Source: Streptomyces sp. YPW6 (GTDB lineage Bacteria > Actinomycetota > Actinomycetes > Streptomycetales > Streptomycetaceae). From it: a stretch of 64,000 bases of DNA. This document shows, in pieces, positions 18,913 through 26,961 of the stretch. Every line of letters starts with the position of its first letter. Position 1 is the stretch's first letter. Both the position numbers and the translations under genes were made by a program. The notes below the pieces were generated by a model, which worked only from the letters and a program-made list of their open reading frames with translations, was not told the origin of the DNA and did not search any database. The DNA lies in the NCBI RefSeq assembly GCF_018866325.1, contig NZ_CP076457.1, positions 1,054,001 through 1,118,000 on the forward strand. The letters are read 5' to 3'.

Positions 18913-20016
18913 ATGCACCAGCGCACCACTCCCCCCACCGGCCCTACCGGCCCCACCGCCACGCCCCGCCGCGGCCGAACGGCCCGCAAGGCCCTGCTCG
19001 CCGCGTCCGCGCTCGGTGTCGTCACCGCGCTGCTGACCCCGCTGCGCGCCGGAGCCGCACCCGCGCCCGCCTCCACCGCCGGCGCCGCTCCCACCGCCGC
19101 CACCCCGCTCGCCGCCAACGGGCAGCTCTCCGTCTGCGGACGCCGGCTCTGCAACGCCTCCGGCCGGGCGGTCGCGCTCAACGGCATGAGCACGCACGGC
19201 ACCCAGTGGTACGCGCAGTGCGTCACCGACGGCTCGCTCGACGCGCTCGCCCGGGACTGGCGCTCCGACGTGCTGCGCGTCTCCACGTACGTACAGGAGG
19301 GCGGCTACGAGACGGACCCGGCCGGATTCACCGCCCGCGCGCAGAAGTTCGTCGACGCGGCACACGCACGCGGCATGTACGCGGTGATCGACTGGCACAT
19401 GCTGACCCCGGGCGACCCGAACGCGAACCTGGACCGGGCGAAGACCTTCTTCACGGCGATGGCCAAGAAGTACAAGAACCACCCGGGGGTGCTCTACGAG
19501 ATCGCCAACGAGCCCTCGGGGGTGAGCTGGCCCGCCATCAAGTCGTACGCCGAGCGGATCATCCCGGTGATCCGGGCCCAGGATCCCGACGCGGTCGTAC
19601 TGGTCGGCACCCGCGCCTGGTCCTCCTTCGGCGTGTCCGAGGGTTCCGACGAGTCGGAGGTCGTCAACAACCCCGTCAACGCCACGAACATCATGTACAC
19701 CTTCCACTTCTACGCGGCCTCGCACCGCGAGGAGTACCTGAGGACGCTCGACCGGGCGTCCGACCGGCTGCCGGTGTTCGTCACGGAGTTCGGGACGCAG
19801 AACTACGCGGGCGAGGGCGCGAACGACTTCGCCATGTCACAGCGCTACCTCGACCTGATGAAGCGCAAGAAGATCTCCTGGACCAACTGGAACTACTCCG
19901 ACGACCACCGCTCCGGGGCCGTCTTCAAGACCGGCACCTGCGCCGGCGGCACCTGGACCGGCACCGGAGTCCTCAAGGAGGCCGGGGTCTGGATCCGCGA
20001 CCGCATCCGCGCGTGA
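18913..20016 (+). CDS. Secreted GH5 endo-1,4-beta-glucanase (cellulase)
   Basis: 367 residues. A twin-Arg-containing basic N-region, hydrophobic core and Ala-rich cleavage zone (residues ~1-50) form a long signal peptide. The GH5 barrel follows: LCNASGRAVALNGMSTHGTQW, then acid/base E200 in YEIANEPSG and nucleophile E292 in FVTEFGTQ, with VIDWHML and SWTNWNYSD. This is the subfamily-2-like pattern of bacterial endoglucanases. No carbohydrate-binding module is attached. GGGAG (18899-18903) precedes the ATG. Palindromic sites upstream suggest sugar-dependent repression. A 15-bp hairpin follows the gene. Confidence 0.92.
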   Translation: MHQRTTPPTGPTGPTATPRRGRTARKALLAASALGVVTALLTPLRAGAAPAPASTAGAAPTAATPLAANGQLSVCGRRLCNASGRAVALNGMSTHGTQWYAQCVTDGSLDALARDWRSDVLRVSTYVQEGGYETDPAGFTARAQKFVDAAHARGMYAVIDWHMLTPGDPNANLDRAKTFFTAMAKKYKNHPGVLYEIANEPSGVSWPAIKSYAERIIPVIRAQDPDAVVLVGTRAWSSFGVSEGSDESEVVNNPVNATNIMYTFHFYAASHREEYLRTLDRASDRLPVFVTEFGTQNYAGEGANDFAMSQRYLDLMKRKKISWTNWNYSDDHRSGAVFKTGTCAGGTWTGTGVLKEAGVWIRDRIRA

Positions 20017-20065
20017 CGCGGGGCCCGTCCGAGCGCCGCCGCCCGGACGGCGGGAGACCGTCGTG

Positions 20066-20108
20066 ACGCGCCCGGTGCGGCCCCCTTCCGGGACCGCACC
20101 GGGCGCGT
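20066..20108 (+). terminator. Perfect 15-bp hairpin after the cellulase gene
   Basis: ACGCGCCCGGTGCGG (20066-20080) pairs with 20094-20108; the loop is 13 nt. Confidence 0.75.
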
Positions 20109-20222
20109 TGCCGCGACGGTCACTGCGGATACGCACGGAATTAACCCCCGAAGCCTTGTCATGCCCCGTTCTACGCGCATAGCTTTTGCCCCTACCACTC
20201 AGTTCAGTTGGGGGCTCCTCCC

Positions 20223-22634
20223 GTGCAGATATCCAGATCCGGTTCCGTCCTGCTGACCGGCGCCGTCGCCGCCGCTCTCGCGGTGACCGCCCTGCCCGCC
20301 GCCCAGGCGGCGCCGTCGGCCACCGCCGTCATCTCCGAGGTGTACGGCGGCGGGGGCAACTCCGGCGCGACCCTGACCCGTGACTTCGTCGAGCTGGCCA
20401 ACGCCGGCTCCGCGTCCTTCGAGGTCGACGGCCTCAGCGTCCAGTACCTGCCGGGCAGCCCGTCGGCCGGATCGCTCTGGCAGGTCTCCCCGCTGTCCGG
20501 GGCGATCGCGCCCGGCGGCCGCTATCTGGTCGCGCAGGCCACGGGCGCCGGCGGAACGGTCGCGCTGCCCGCTCCGGACGCCACCGGCACCGTCGCCATG
20601 GGGGCGGGCAGCGGAACCGTCGCCCTGGTCTCCGGGACGAGCCCGCTCACCTGCAAGACGGCGGCGGACTGCGCCGCGGACACCCGGATCGTCGACCTGG
20701 TCGGCTACGGCTCCGCGGTCGTCCGGGAGGGCAGCGGCCCGGTCCCCGGCGCCTCGGCCACCGCTTCGGTCGCGCGGGCCGCCTCGCTCGCCGACACCGA
20801 CGACAACGCGGCCGACCTCGCCGCGGGCGCTCCCACCCCGGTCAACTCCAAGGGCGAGACGTCCGGCGGCGGGCAGCCGCCCGAGGAGCCCGGCCCGACC
20901 GAGCCCGGCGACGTCCGGATCCACGACATTCAGGGCACCACCCGTGTCTCCCCGCTGGCCGGCGCGGCCGTCACCGGCGTCCCGGGCGTCGTCACCGGCG
21001 TCAGGACCTCGGGCTCGCGCGGCTTCTGGATCCAGGAGACCGCGCCGGACGGCGACCCGCGCACCAGCGAGGGCCTGTTCGTCTACACCGGCTCCACCGC
21101 GCCGGCCGTGAAGGCGGGTGACATGGTCCTGGTGAGCGGGAAGGTGGCCGAGTACTACCCGGGCAGCGCCACCCAGTCGATCACCCAGATCACCGGCCCC
21201 CGCGTCACCGTCCTCTCCTCCGGCAACGCGCTGCCGGCACCGGTCGTCCTCGACGCCCGCTCGGTGCCCGGCCGTTACGTCCCCACGGCCGACGGCGGCT
21301 CGATCGACCCGCTGCCGCTGGAGCCGAAGCGGTACGCCCTGGACCTGTACGAGTCGCTGGAGGGCCTCCGGGTCCAGATCGCCGACACCCGGGTGACCGG
21401 GGCGACGACGAAGTACGACGAGATCTGGGTGACGGTCAAGCCGAAGGAGAACCCGACCCGGCGCGGCGGCACGCTCTACGCCTCGTACGAGGACCAGAAC
21501 ACCGGACGCCTCAAGGTGATGTCCCTGGACCCGGCGCAGCCCGTCCCCGCGGCGAACGTGGGAGACGTGCTGAAGGGCCGCACCACCGGGGTGCTCGACT
21601 ACGCCTCCTACGGCGGCTACAACCTCCAGGCCACCGAGCTGGGCACGCACGTCGACAAGAAGCTGCGCCGCGAGGTGACGCGCCAGCAGCGCAAGGGCGA
21701 GCTGGCGGTCGCCACGTACAACGTCGAGAACCTGGACGCGGCCGACGACCAGGCCAAGTTCGACACGCTGGCCGAGGGCGTCGCGAAGAACCTCTCGTCC
21801 CCCGACATCGTCTCGCTGGAGGAGATCCAGGACGACAACGGGCCCGTGAACGACGGCACCGTGGGCTCCGAGGCGACGCTGAAGCGGTTCACGGACGCGA
21901 TCGTCGCCCAGGGCGGCCCGCGCTACGCCTGGCGCTACGTCGCCCCGGAGAACAACCAGGACGGCGGCGAGCCCGGCGGCAACATCCGCAACGTCTTCCT
22001 CTACAACCCCGACCGGGTCTCCTTCGTGGACCGGCCGGGCGGCGACGCCACCACTCCGGTGGAGGCGGTGAAGACCTGGAAGGGCGTGAAGCTCTCGGCG
22101 TCACCCGGCCGGATCAACCCGGCGAGCCCGGCGTGGGAGTCCAGCCGCAAGCCGCTGGTGGGCGAGTTCGTCTTCCGGGGCAGGTCGGTCTTCGTCATCG
22201 GCACCCACTTCGGCTCCAAGGGCGGCGACCAGCCCCTGCACGGCCGCTTCCAGGAGCCGACGCGCTCCTCGGAGACGAAGCGGGTCCAGCAGGCCGCCGA
22301 GGTCAACACGTTCGTCACCTCGCTGCTGAAGGCGGACAAGTCGGCGCGGGTGGTGGCGCTCGGGGACTTCAACGACTTCGAGTTCTCCCCGACGTTCACG
22401 GCGCTGACCGAGGGCCGGGTGCTGAAGCCGCTCATCACGACGCTGCCCGCGTCCGAGCGGTACAGCTACGTCTACGACGGCAACTCCCAGACCCTGGACC
22501 ACATCCTGACCAGCCCGGCGATCCGGCGCCTCGACTACGACGTGGTGCACATCAACGCCGAGTTCGCCGATCAGGCGAGCGACCACGACCCGCAGGTGGT
22601 GCGGATCAAGGTCAGCGGCCGTAAGGCCCGGTAG
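20223..22634 (+). CDS. Secreted ExeM-type nuclease with lamin-tail domain
   Basis: 803 residues from the GTG at 20223. This start is preferred because GGGGG lies 8-12 nt upstream and it opens a clean signal peptide (ends ~AAQAAPSA); a TTG at 20208 is possible. Order: signal peptide; lamin-tail domain (VISEVYGGGGNSGATLTRDFVELANAG); Pro/Glu linker; OB-like domain (SRGFWIQE...GLFVYTG) as in ExeM/YhcR; then the endonuclease/exonuclease/phosphatase domain with VATYNVENLD, SLEEIQD, THFGSKGGD, GDFND and the terminal SDHDPQVV, the metal and catalytic motifs of the DNase I-like fold. It probably degrades extracellular DNA for phosphate or nucleosides. A convergent hydrolase gene follows. Confidence 0.88.
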   Translation: MQISRSGSVLLTGAVAAALAVTALPAAQAAPSATAVISEVYGGGGNSGATLTRDFVELANAGSASFEVDGLSVQYLPGSPSAGSLWQVSPLSGAIAPGGRYLVAQATGAGGTVALPAPDATGTVAMGAGSGTVALVSGTSPLTCKTAADCAADTRIVDLVGYGSAVVREGSGPVPGASATASVARAASLADTDDNAADLAAGAPTPVNSKGETSGGGQPPEEPGPTEPGDVRIHDIQGTTRVSPLAGAAVTGVPGVVTGVRTSGSRGFWIQETAPDGDPRTSEGLFVYTGSTAPAVKAGDMVLVSGKVAEYYPGSATQSITQITGPRVTVLSSGNALPAPVVLDARSVPGRYVPTADGGSIDPLPLEPKRYALDLYESLEGLRVQIADTRVTGATTKYDEIWVTVKPKENPTRRGGTLYASYEDQNTGRLKVMSLDPAQPVPAANVGDVLKGRTTGVLDYASYGGYNLQATELGTHVDKKLRREVTRQQRKGELAVATYNVENLDAADDQAKFDTLAEGVAKNLSSPDIVSLEEIQDDNGPVNDGTVGSEATLKRFTDAIVAQGGPRYAWRYVAPENNQDGGEPGGNIRNVFLYNPDRVSFVDRPGGDATTPVEAVKTWKGVKLSASPGRINPASPAWESSRKPLVGEFVFRGRSVFVIGTHFGSKGGDQPLHGRFQEPTRSSETKRVQQAAEVNTFVTSLLKADKSARVVALGDFNDFEFSPTFTALTEGRVLKPLITTLPASERYSYVYDGNSQTLDHILTSPAIRRLDYDVVHINAEFADQASDHDPQVVRIKVSGRKAR

Positions 22635-22647
22635 GGCGTGCGGCACC

Positions 22648-22686
22648 GCCCCGGCGGGCGCTCCTTCAGGTGCGCCCGGCCGGGGC
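22648..22686. terminator. Hairpin between convergent nuclease and hydrolase genes
   Basis: GCCCCGGC-GGGCGC pairs imperfectly with GCGCCC-GGCCGGGGC. The 3' arm runs into the end of the minus-strand coding region (stop at 22666-22668). Confidence 0.5.
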
Positions 22687-23604
22687 CCTGTGCTGCCGCG
22701 GCAGCACGGCCGCACCGCTCGCGGCCGGTGCGACGGCCCCGGCCGGCGCACCGGCCGCCGGCTCCCGCCCGGTGAAGAACCCGGTGACGAGCGAGGCCAC
22801 CTCCTCGGCCCGCTCCAGGACCACCCAGTGGTCGGACTCCCCGATCGTCAGGAACCGGCTGCCCTCGATCGTCGCGGCGAACTCCCGCTGCCGCGCGGGC
22901 GAGGTCACCGTGTCGTGCTCCCCGGCGAAGACCAGCGCCGGCACACCGGCGAGCCCGCCGGTGAAGTCGGGCCGGTCGGCCAGCGCCCGGTGGAGCGAGT
23001 CCGCCGCGTGGGGCGAGTGGGTGAGCGCGTGGAGGAAGGAGCGCCGGACATAGCGCCGGGCCAGCTCCCGTCGGTGCACCGGGCGTTCGGGGTCCAGGCA
23101 CATCAGCGCGTCGGCCGCCGTCGCGGCGAACTGGTCACGGTCCCCGGCCGCCAGTTGCCGCCGGGCCTGCTCCCAGCAGGCGGCCTGTTCGGCGTCGATG
23201 TGGACCGGCACCCCGCCGAGGGCGAGCCGGGCCACCCGGTCCGGATGCCGCTGGGCGAAGCCGAAGGCGATGGCGGTGCCGTAGGAGAAGCCGAAGATGT
23301 TCAGCCGGGGGGCGCCGAGGTCGTCGGCGATGCCGAGGACGGCGCGGCGCAGCAGATCGGCGCTGGGTCCCGGCGGAAGCGGGTCGGCGCCGCCCATACC
23401 GGGCAGGTCGGCGGTGACCACGTCGGTGGCGGGGCCCAGGTGGTCGTCCATCTGGGGCCAGCCGAACATGCCCTGGAGCGCACCGCCGAGAATGAGCGTC
23501 GGTTCCGTGCGGGGGACGGCCCCACCGCTCCGGTCGTACGGCAGGACGCGGTAGCCGTAGCGCACTGGGCCGGCCGACAGGGTCCGGATGATCTCCTCGG
23601 GCAT
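22666..23604 (-). CDS. Alpha/beta hydrolase, last gene of the ACP-ketosynthase operon
   Basis: 312 residues of the alpha/beta-hydrolase fold. LILGGALQGMFGW is the oxyanion-hole region, NIFGFSYGTAIAFG the nucleophile elbow (G-F-S-Y-G, Ser), AGEHDTVTSPARQ carries the acid Asp and ESDHWVVLER the catalytic His. The Ala/Pro-rich tail of ~30 residues is unusual. The ATG at 23604 begins the conserved region; in-frame codons to 23691 overlap the ketosynthase gene. It starts 22 nt after the ketosynthase stop. A thioesterase-like release or hydrolysis step on an acyl product is a reasonable guess from the context. Confidence 0.85.
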   Translation of the reverse strand: MPEEIIRTLSAGPVRYGYRVLPYDRSGGAVPRTEPTLILGGALQGMFGWPQMDDHLGPATDVVTADLPGMGGADPLPPGPSADLLRRAVLGIADDLGAPRLNIFGFSYGTAIAFGFAQRHPDRVARLALGGVPVHIDAEQAACWEQARRQLAAGDRDQFAATAADALMCLDPERPVHRRELARRYVRRSFLHALTHSPHAADSLHRALADRPDFTGGLAGVPALVFAGEHDTVTSPARQREFAATIEGSRFLTIGESDHWVVLERAEEVASLVTGFFTGREPAAGAPAGAVAPAASGAAVLPRQHRAPAGRT

Positions 23605-23626
23605 GTGCTGCTGCGTTTCCTTCCGC

Positions 23627-24892
23627 TCAGGGCCTGGTGAGGACGAGTGCCGCGTTGTGTCCGCCGAAGCCGAGCGAGGTCTTGACGGCACAGTCGAAGG
23701 CGGCGGCGCGGGCTTCCTTGGCGACCACGTCGAGGGGGATCTGCGGATCGGGCGCGTCCAGGTTGACGGTCGGCGGGACCAGCTGGTGCTGGAGGGCGAG
23801 CACGGTGAGCGCGGCCTCGATGCCGCCCGCCGCGCCGAGGGTGTGGCCGGTCATCGCCTTGGTGGAGGTCACCAGCGGGCTCTCCCCGAGGACGCGGCGC
23901 AGCATCGTCGCCTCGATCAGGTCGTTGGAGAGGGTCGACGTGCCGTGGGCGTTGACGTGCCCGACGTCGGCCGGGGAGAGGCCCGCATCGGCGAGCGCGG
24001 TACGCAGGGCGCGTTCGATGCCGAGGCCGTCCGGGTCCGGGGCGACGGCCGAGTGGGCGTCGCTGGAGGCGCCGTAGCCGTTCACCCGGGCGCGGACGGT
24101 GGCGCCCCGGGCACGGGCGTGGTCCGGGTGTTCCAGGACGAGCAGGCCCGCCCCCTCGCCGACCACGAAGCCGTCCCGGTGGGTGTCGAAGGGGCGGCAG
24201 GCGGCCGCGGGGTCCTCACGGCGGGTGGAGACGGCCTTGAGGCTGCACGCGCTGGCGATCAGCAGACGGGCGCAGGTGGATTCCGCGCCGCCCGTGATGA
24301 CGACGTCGCAGGCCCCGGAGCGGAGCATCTGGTGGGCGGTGCCGATGGCGACGGTGCCGGAGGAGCAGGCGGTGGAGACGGCCTGACTGGGTCCGTGGAC
24401 GCCGAGATCCAGGCTGACGCTGCTGGCCGCGCCGTTGACGACGCTGAGCGGGGCGAGTTTCGGGGAGACGCGGCGGGGGCCGCGCGAGGCGAGCGCGACG
24501 GCCTGTTCGTCGTAGAAGGGCAGTCCGCCGTGGGCGGAGCCGATGACGACGCCGACGCGGCCGCTGTCCCAGACGGCCGGGTCGAGACCGGCGTCGGCGA
24601 CGGCCTCACGGGCGGCGATGACGGCGAACTGCGCGAAGCGGTCCATCAGCCGCTGGGTGGCCACCCCGAGGACGGCCGCCGGGTCGCAGTCGGTGACGGA
24701 GTAGAAGAAGTCGCAGGGCAGGCCGTCCAGTTCGGGCCGGGGCGCGGCGGACGGCGCGAGGCCCTCGGTGACGCCGTGCCAGGCGGCTTCCACACCCGTA
24801 CCGGCCGAGGTGACCAGGCCGACGCCGGTGACGGCGGCGGCGAACGGGGCGAGCGGGGCCCGGCGGTAGGGGGCTGCGGCGGCCGCGGTCAT
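23627..24892 (-). CDS. Beta-ketoacyl-ACP synthase (FabF/KAS II-like)
   Basis: Catalyses decarboxylative condensation of malonyl-ACP with an acyl chain. 421 residues; the thiolase-fold triad is complete: C176 in VSTACSSGTVAIG, His in NAHGTSTLSND and His in GHTLGAAGG; GFGGHNAALVL closes the protein. Near VTGVGLVTSAG the N-terminus is normal. It overlaps the upstream ACP gene by 4 nt. The chain-length-factor partner, acyltransferase and reductases of a type II PKS are all absent here, so this is an orphan KS/ACP pair. Not the housekeeping fabF, which sits with fabD/fabH/acpP. Confidence 0.9.
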   Translation of the reverse strand: MTAAAAAPYRRAPLAPFAAAVTGVGLVTSAGTGVEAAWHGVTEGLAPSAAPRPELDGLPCDFFYSVTDCDPAAVLGVATQRLMDRFAQFAVIAAREAVADAGLDPAVWDSGRVGVVIGSAHGGLPFYDEQAVALASRGPRRVSPKLAPLSVVNGAASSVSLDLGVHGPSQAVSTACSSGTVAIGTAHQMLRSGACDVVITGGAESTCARLLIASACSLKAVSTRREDPAAACRPFDTHRDGFVVGEGAGLLVLEHPDHARARGATVRARVNGYGASSDAHSAVAPDPDGLGIERALRTALADAGLSPADVGHVNAHGTSTLSNDLIEATMLRRVLGESPLVTSTKAMTGHTLGAAGGIEAALTVLALQHQLVPPTVNLDAPDPQIPLDVVAKEARAAAFDCAVKTSLGFGGHNAALVLTRP

Positions 24893-25122
24893 GCGGTGAC
24901 CTTCCCGTGCACGGCCTCGACGAGGCGGCCGACGGTGTCGCGCGAGGTGAGCGCGACGTCCTCCAGGTCCACGTCCAGCCGGTCCTCGATGTGCAGCCGC
25001 AGTTCCTCCAGGGCGAGGGAGTCCAGCCGTAGCCGGTGCAGCGGAACTTCGGGGCGGATGGCCTCGGGGTCGGTGCCGAACTTCGTCACCAGCAGCGTGC
25101 TGATCTCTTCCGACGTGCTCAT
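24889..25122 (-). CDS. Acyl carrier protein
   Basis: 77 residues. Phosphopantetheine attachment at S35 in LRLDSLALEELR (D-S-L motif), followed by helix III LHIEDRLDVDLED as in discrete ACPs. The run LHRLRLDS carries three basic residues before the attachment site, unlike the acidic housekeeping ACP. It is first of ACP - ketosynthase - hydrolase, with 4-nt overlap to the ketosynthase. The 5' region contains an AT-rich TTTATA (25224-25229) and a G-quadruplex motif on the template strand. Confidence 0.9.
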   Translation of the reverse strand: MSTSEEISTLLVTKFGTDPEAIRPEVPLHRLRLDSLALEELRLHIEDRLDVDLEDVALTSRDTVGRLVEAVHGKVTA

Positions 25123-25169
25123 GCGGCTCTCCTGGGCTCGGTGACGCGGTGACGCCGGCCGCGTGGTGA

Positions 25170-25189
25170 GGGGAGGGGGAGGGGAGGGG
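25170..25189 (+). other. G-quadruplex motif in the ACP operon leader
   Basis: GGGGAGGGGGAGGGGAGGGG: four runs of at least four G separated by single A. It lies 47 nt upstream of the ACP start codon, on the template strand of that operon. Whether it folds or affects transcription is not known. Confidence 0.6.
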
Positions 25190-25396
25190 CCATCGGGGGA
25201 CGCCGGCTGCTCCGGAAGGACCCTTTATACGCCCTCGCGGGCGGGCCCCCGGCCCGCGTTCCCCCGTGCGGTGGGAGGGCTGTCCAGGTGTGCGATTCCG
25301 GGGTGCGGTGACGAGGGAGGGCAAGCGCGCGGGGAAGCGGGGATGCCAGGATGGGGGCGCGGCCCGCAGGGGGCGCCAGGAGAGAAGGAGAAGCCC

Positions 25397-25843
25397 ATGA
25401 CGGCCGAGCAGGACGACGGGCCGGAGGCCGCGCCGAGCCCCGCCGCGTGGGTGGCCCGGCAGGCCGAGCTGTACGAGTCGTCCGGCGGCACGGAGGGCAC
25501 CACCCAGCTCGGTGTCCCCTGCCTGCTGATGGACTACGTCGGCCGGCGCAGCGGGACGGTGCGGCGCACGGTCCTGATGTACGGCCGGGACGGTGAGGAC
25601 TATCTGATCGTGGCGTCCAACGGCGGATCGGACCGGCCGCCGATGTGGTATCTGAACCTCCAGGCGAACCCGGAGGTCCGACTGCGGGTGGAGACCGAGC
25701 GGTTCGCGGCGGTCGCGGCCACGCTGCCGGCCGCGGAGAAGGCACGGGTCTGGCCGGGCCTGGTGGAGCTGTTCCCCCGCTACGGGGAGTATCAGGCGGG
25801 CACCGAGCGGGACATCCCGGTGGTCCGGCTGACGCGGACCTGA
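25397..25843 (+). CDS. Deazaflavin (F420)-dependent nitroreductase family protein
   Basis: 148 residues of the split beta-barrel Ddn/DUF385 family: NTG-like GVPCLLMDYVGRRSGTVRRT, VLMYGRDGEDYLIVASNGG, WYLNLQANPEVRLRV and ELFPRYGEYQAGTERDIPVVRLT are its standard blocks. Members bind F420 or related cofactors and reduce activated double bonds or nitro groups; the physiological substrate is unknown. AGAAGGAG precedes the ATG. It is divergent from the ACP operon. Confidence 0.88.
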   Translation: MTAEQDDGPEAAPSPAAWVARQAELYESSGGTEGTTQLGVPCLLMDYVGRRSGTVRRTVLMYGRDGEDYLIVASNGGSDRPPMWYLNLQANPEVRLRVETERFAAVAATLPAAEKARVWPGLVELFPRYGEYQAGTERDIPVVRLTRT

Positions 25844-25942
25844 GACGGTGGCCGGGGGCCGGGACGGCGGACGCGGCGATCGCGGGGTCCGGCCGCCGGA
25901 AGCCCTTATGGCGCGCCGGCCGAAACCGTAAACTCCGCGATC

Positions 25943-26674
25943 ATGACGACCGAAACGATGCAGGCCGACCCGTCCGCCCCCGGCGGCCCCGCGCTCTTCG
26001 CCACCATGTCCACGATGCGCGCCATGCGCCGGCTCAAGCCGGACCCGGTTCCCGAGGAGCTGGTCGAGCAGCTCATACAGGCGGCCGTCTGGGGACCCAG
26101 CGGCGGCAACATGCAGTGCTACGAGTACGTGGTGGTGACGGACCGCCAGGTGATGGCGCGGCTCGCCCCGCTGTGGAAGCGGTGCGTCGACGCGTATCTG
26201 GCGACGACCGGCAAGTACGCGCCCGCAGGCATGGACGAGGCGGCGTACGGCCGGATGGTCGCGGCGATCGAGTACCAGCGCGACCACTTCGCCGACACTC
26301 CGGTGCTGATCGTGCCGTGCTACCGGTTCCCGGAGCCGCGCCTGGACGAGGAGGGTCTCGCCGCGTCGGCGCGGGCGCTCGGCCCGCAGGGCACCGAGCA
26401 CATGATGAACACGCAGACCCGTTTCCAGGCGCTGGCGGAGGGCTCCTGCGTCTATCCGGGGGTGCAGAACCTGCTGCTGGCGGCCCGGGGGCTGGGGCTG
26501 GCGGCGAACATCACCATCTGGCATCTGATGCTGGAGCAGGAGTGGAAGAAGGAGCTGGGCATCCCGGAGGACATGGCGACGTTCGCCGCCGTTCCGGTGG
26601 GGTGGCCCGCGGGCAACTTCGGGCCCGTCCGACGGCGTCCGGTGGCGGACGTCATCCACCGCGACCGCTGGTAG
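25943..26674 (+). CDS. Nitroreductase family (FMN) oxidoreductase
   Basis: 243 residues. MSTMRAMRRLKPDPVPEELV and WGPSGGNMQCYEYVVV give the FMN-phosphate-binding RxxR...PS(G)xNxQ pattern; AEGSCVYPGVQNLLLAARGLGL is the central helix and VPVGWPAGNFGPVRRRPV the closing segment. Substrate unknown. TAAACT at 25929-25934 lies 8 nt before the ATG with no ribosome binding site, so the mRNA is probably leaderless. A hairpin at 26690-26723 follows. Confidence 0.88.
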   Translation: MTTETMQADPSAPGGPALFATMSTMRAMRRLKPDPVPEELVEQLIQAAVWGPSGGNMQCYEYVVVTDRQVMARLAPLWKRCVDAYLATTGKYAPAGMDEAAYGRMVAAIEYQRDHFADTPVLIVPCYRFPEPRLDEEGLAASARALGPQGTEHMMNTQTRFQALAEGSCVYPGVQNLLLAARGLGLAANITIWHLMLEQEWKKELGIPEDMATFAAVPVGWPAGNFGPVRRRPVADVIHRDRW

Positions 26675-26689
26675 CGGCTGCCGGGCTCC

Positions 26690-26723
26690 GGTGGTTCCGC
26701 GCGCTGATCCGTGCGGAACCACC
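26690..26723 (+). terminator. Perfect 11-bp hairpin after the nitroreductase gene
   Basis: GGTGGTTCCGC (26690-26700) pairs with GCGGAACCACC (26713-26723). Confidence 0.65.
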
Positions 26724-26858
26724 GTCACCCCCGAGCCCGCGTCAACCGACAGCGGCACCCCTGGCGGGTGACGCTCGATATCACCCGACAGGCCCAGCGC
26801 CAGGCTCAACTCCCCTGCTTCTGCAGGATGTTGCCAGCAGAATCAACGACGGACCTCT

Positions 26859-26887
26859 TTGTCATGCTCCCCTCACATCGATAGCCT
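26859..26887 (+). promoter_or_regulatory. Probable promoter of the peptidoglycan hydrolase gene
   Basis: TTGTCA (26859-26864), 17-bp spacer, TAGCCT (26882-26887), 74 bp upstream of the ATG. Confidence 0.55.
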
Positions 26888-26901
26888 GGCCGGGTTCGGC
26901 A

Positions 26902-26935
26902 CCCCTCTGGCCCATCCGGGCCCGGGGGCTTTTTT
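26902..26935 (+). terminator. Intrinsic terminator between promoter and start of the hydrolase gene
   Basis: CCCC-tct-GGCCC / GGGCC-c-GGGG hairpin (26902-26928) is followed by six T (26930-26935), a rare U-tract for this genome. It ends 26 nt before the ATG and 15 nt before the CAGGAG ribosome binding site, so it may attenuate the gene or block read-through from upstream. Confidence 0.55.
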
Positions 26936-26961
26936 CTTCCTCCCACAGAGCAGGAGCCCCG

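Noticed and set aside
22666..25122. Type II polyketide biosynthetic cluster
   Set aside because: No chain-length factor, cyclase, ketoreductase or tailoring gene adjoins the ACP and ketosynthase.
23627..26809. A 1060-codon continuous minus-strand frame
   Set aside because: Only its end is the ketosynthase. The rest overlaps the ACP gene in another frame and runs antisense to the two nitroreductase genes.
26750..26961. c-di-AMP (ydaO) riboswitch upstream of the cell-wall hydrolase
   Set aside because: The conserved GGGTGAATC and CCGAAnCCGnCAGCTAA blocks are not present, so only an unnamed attenuator is proposed.
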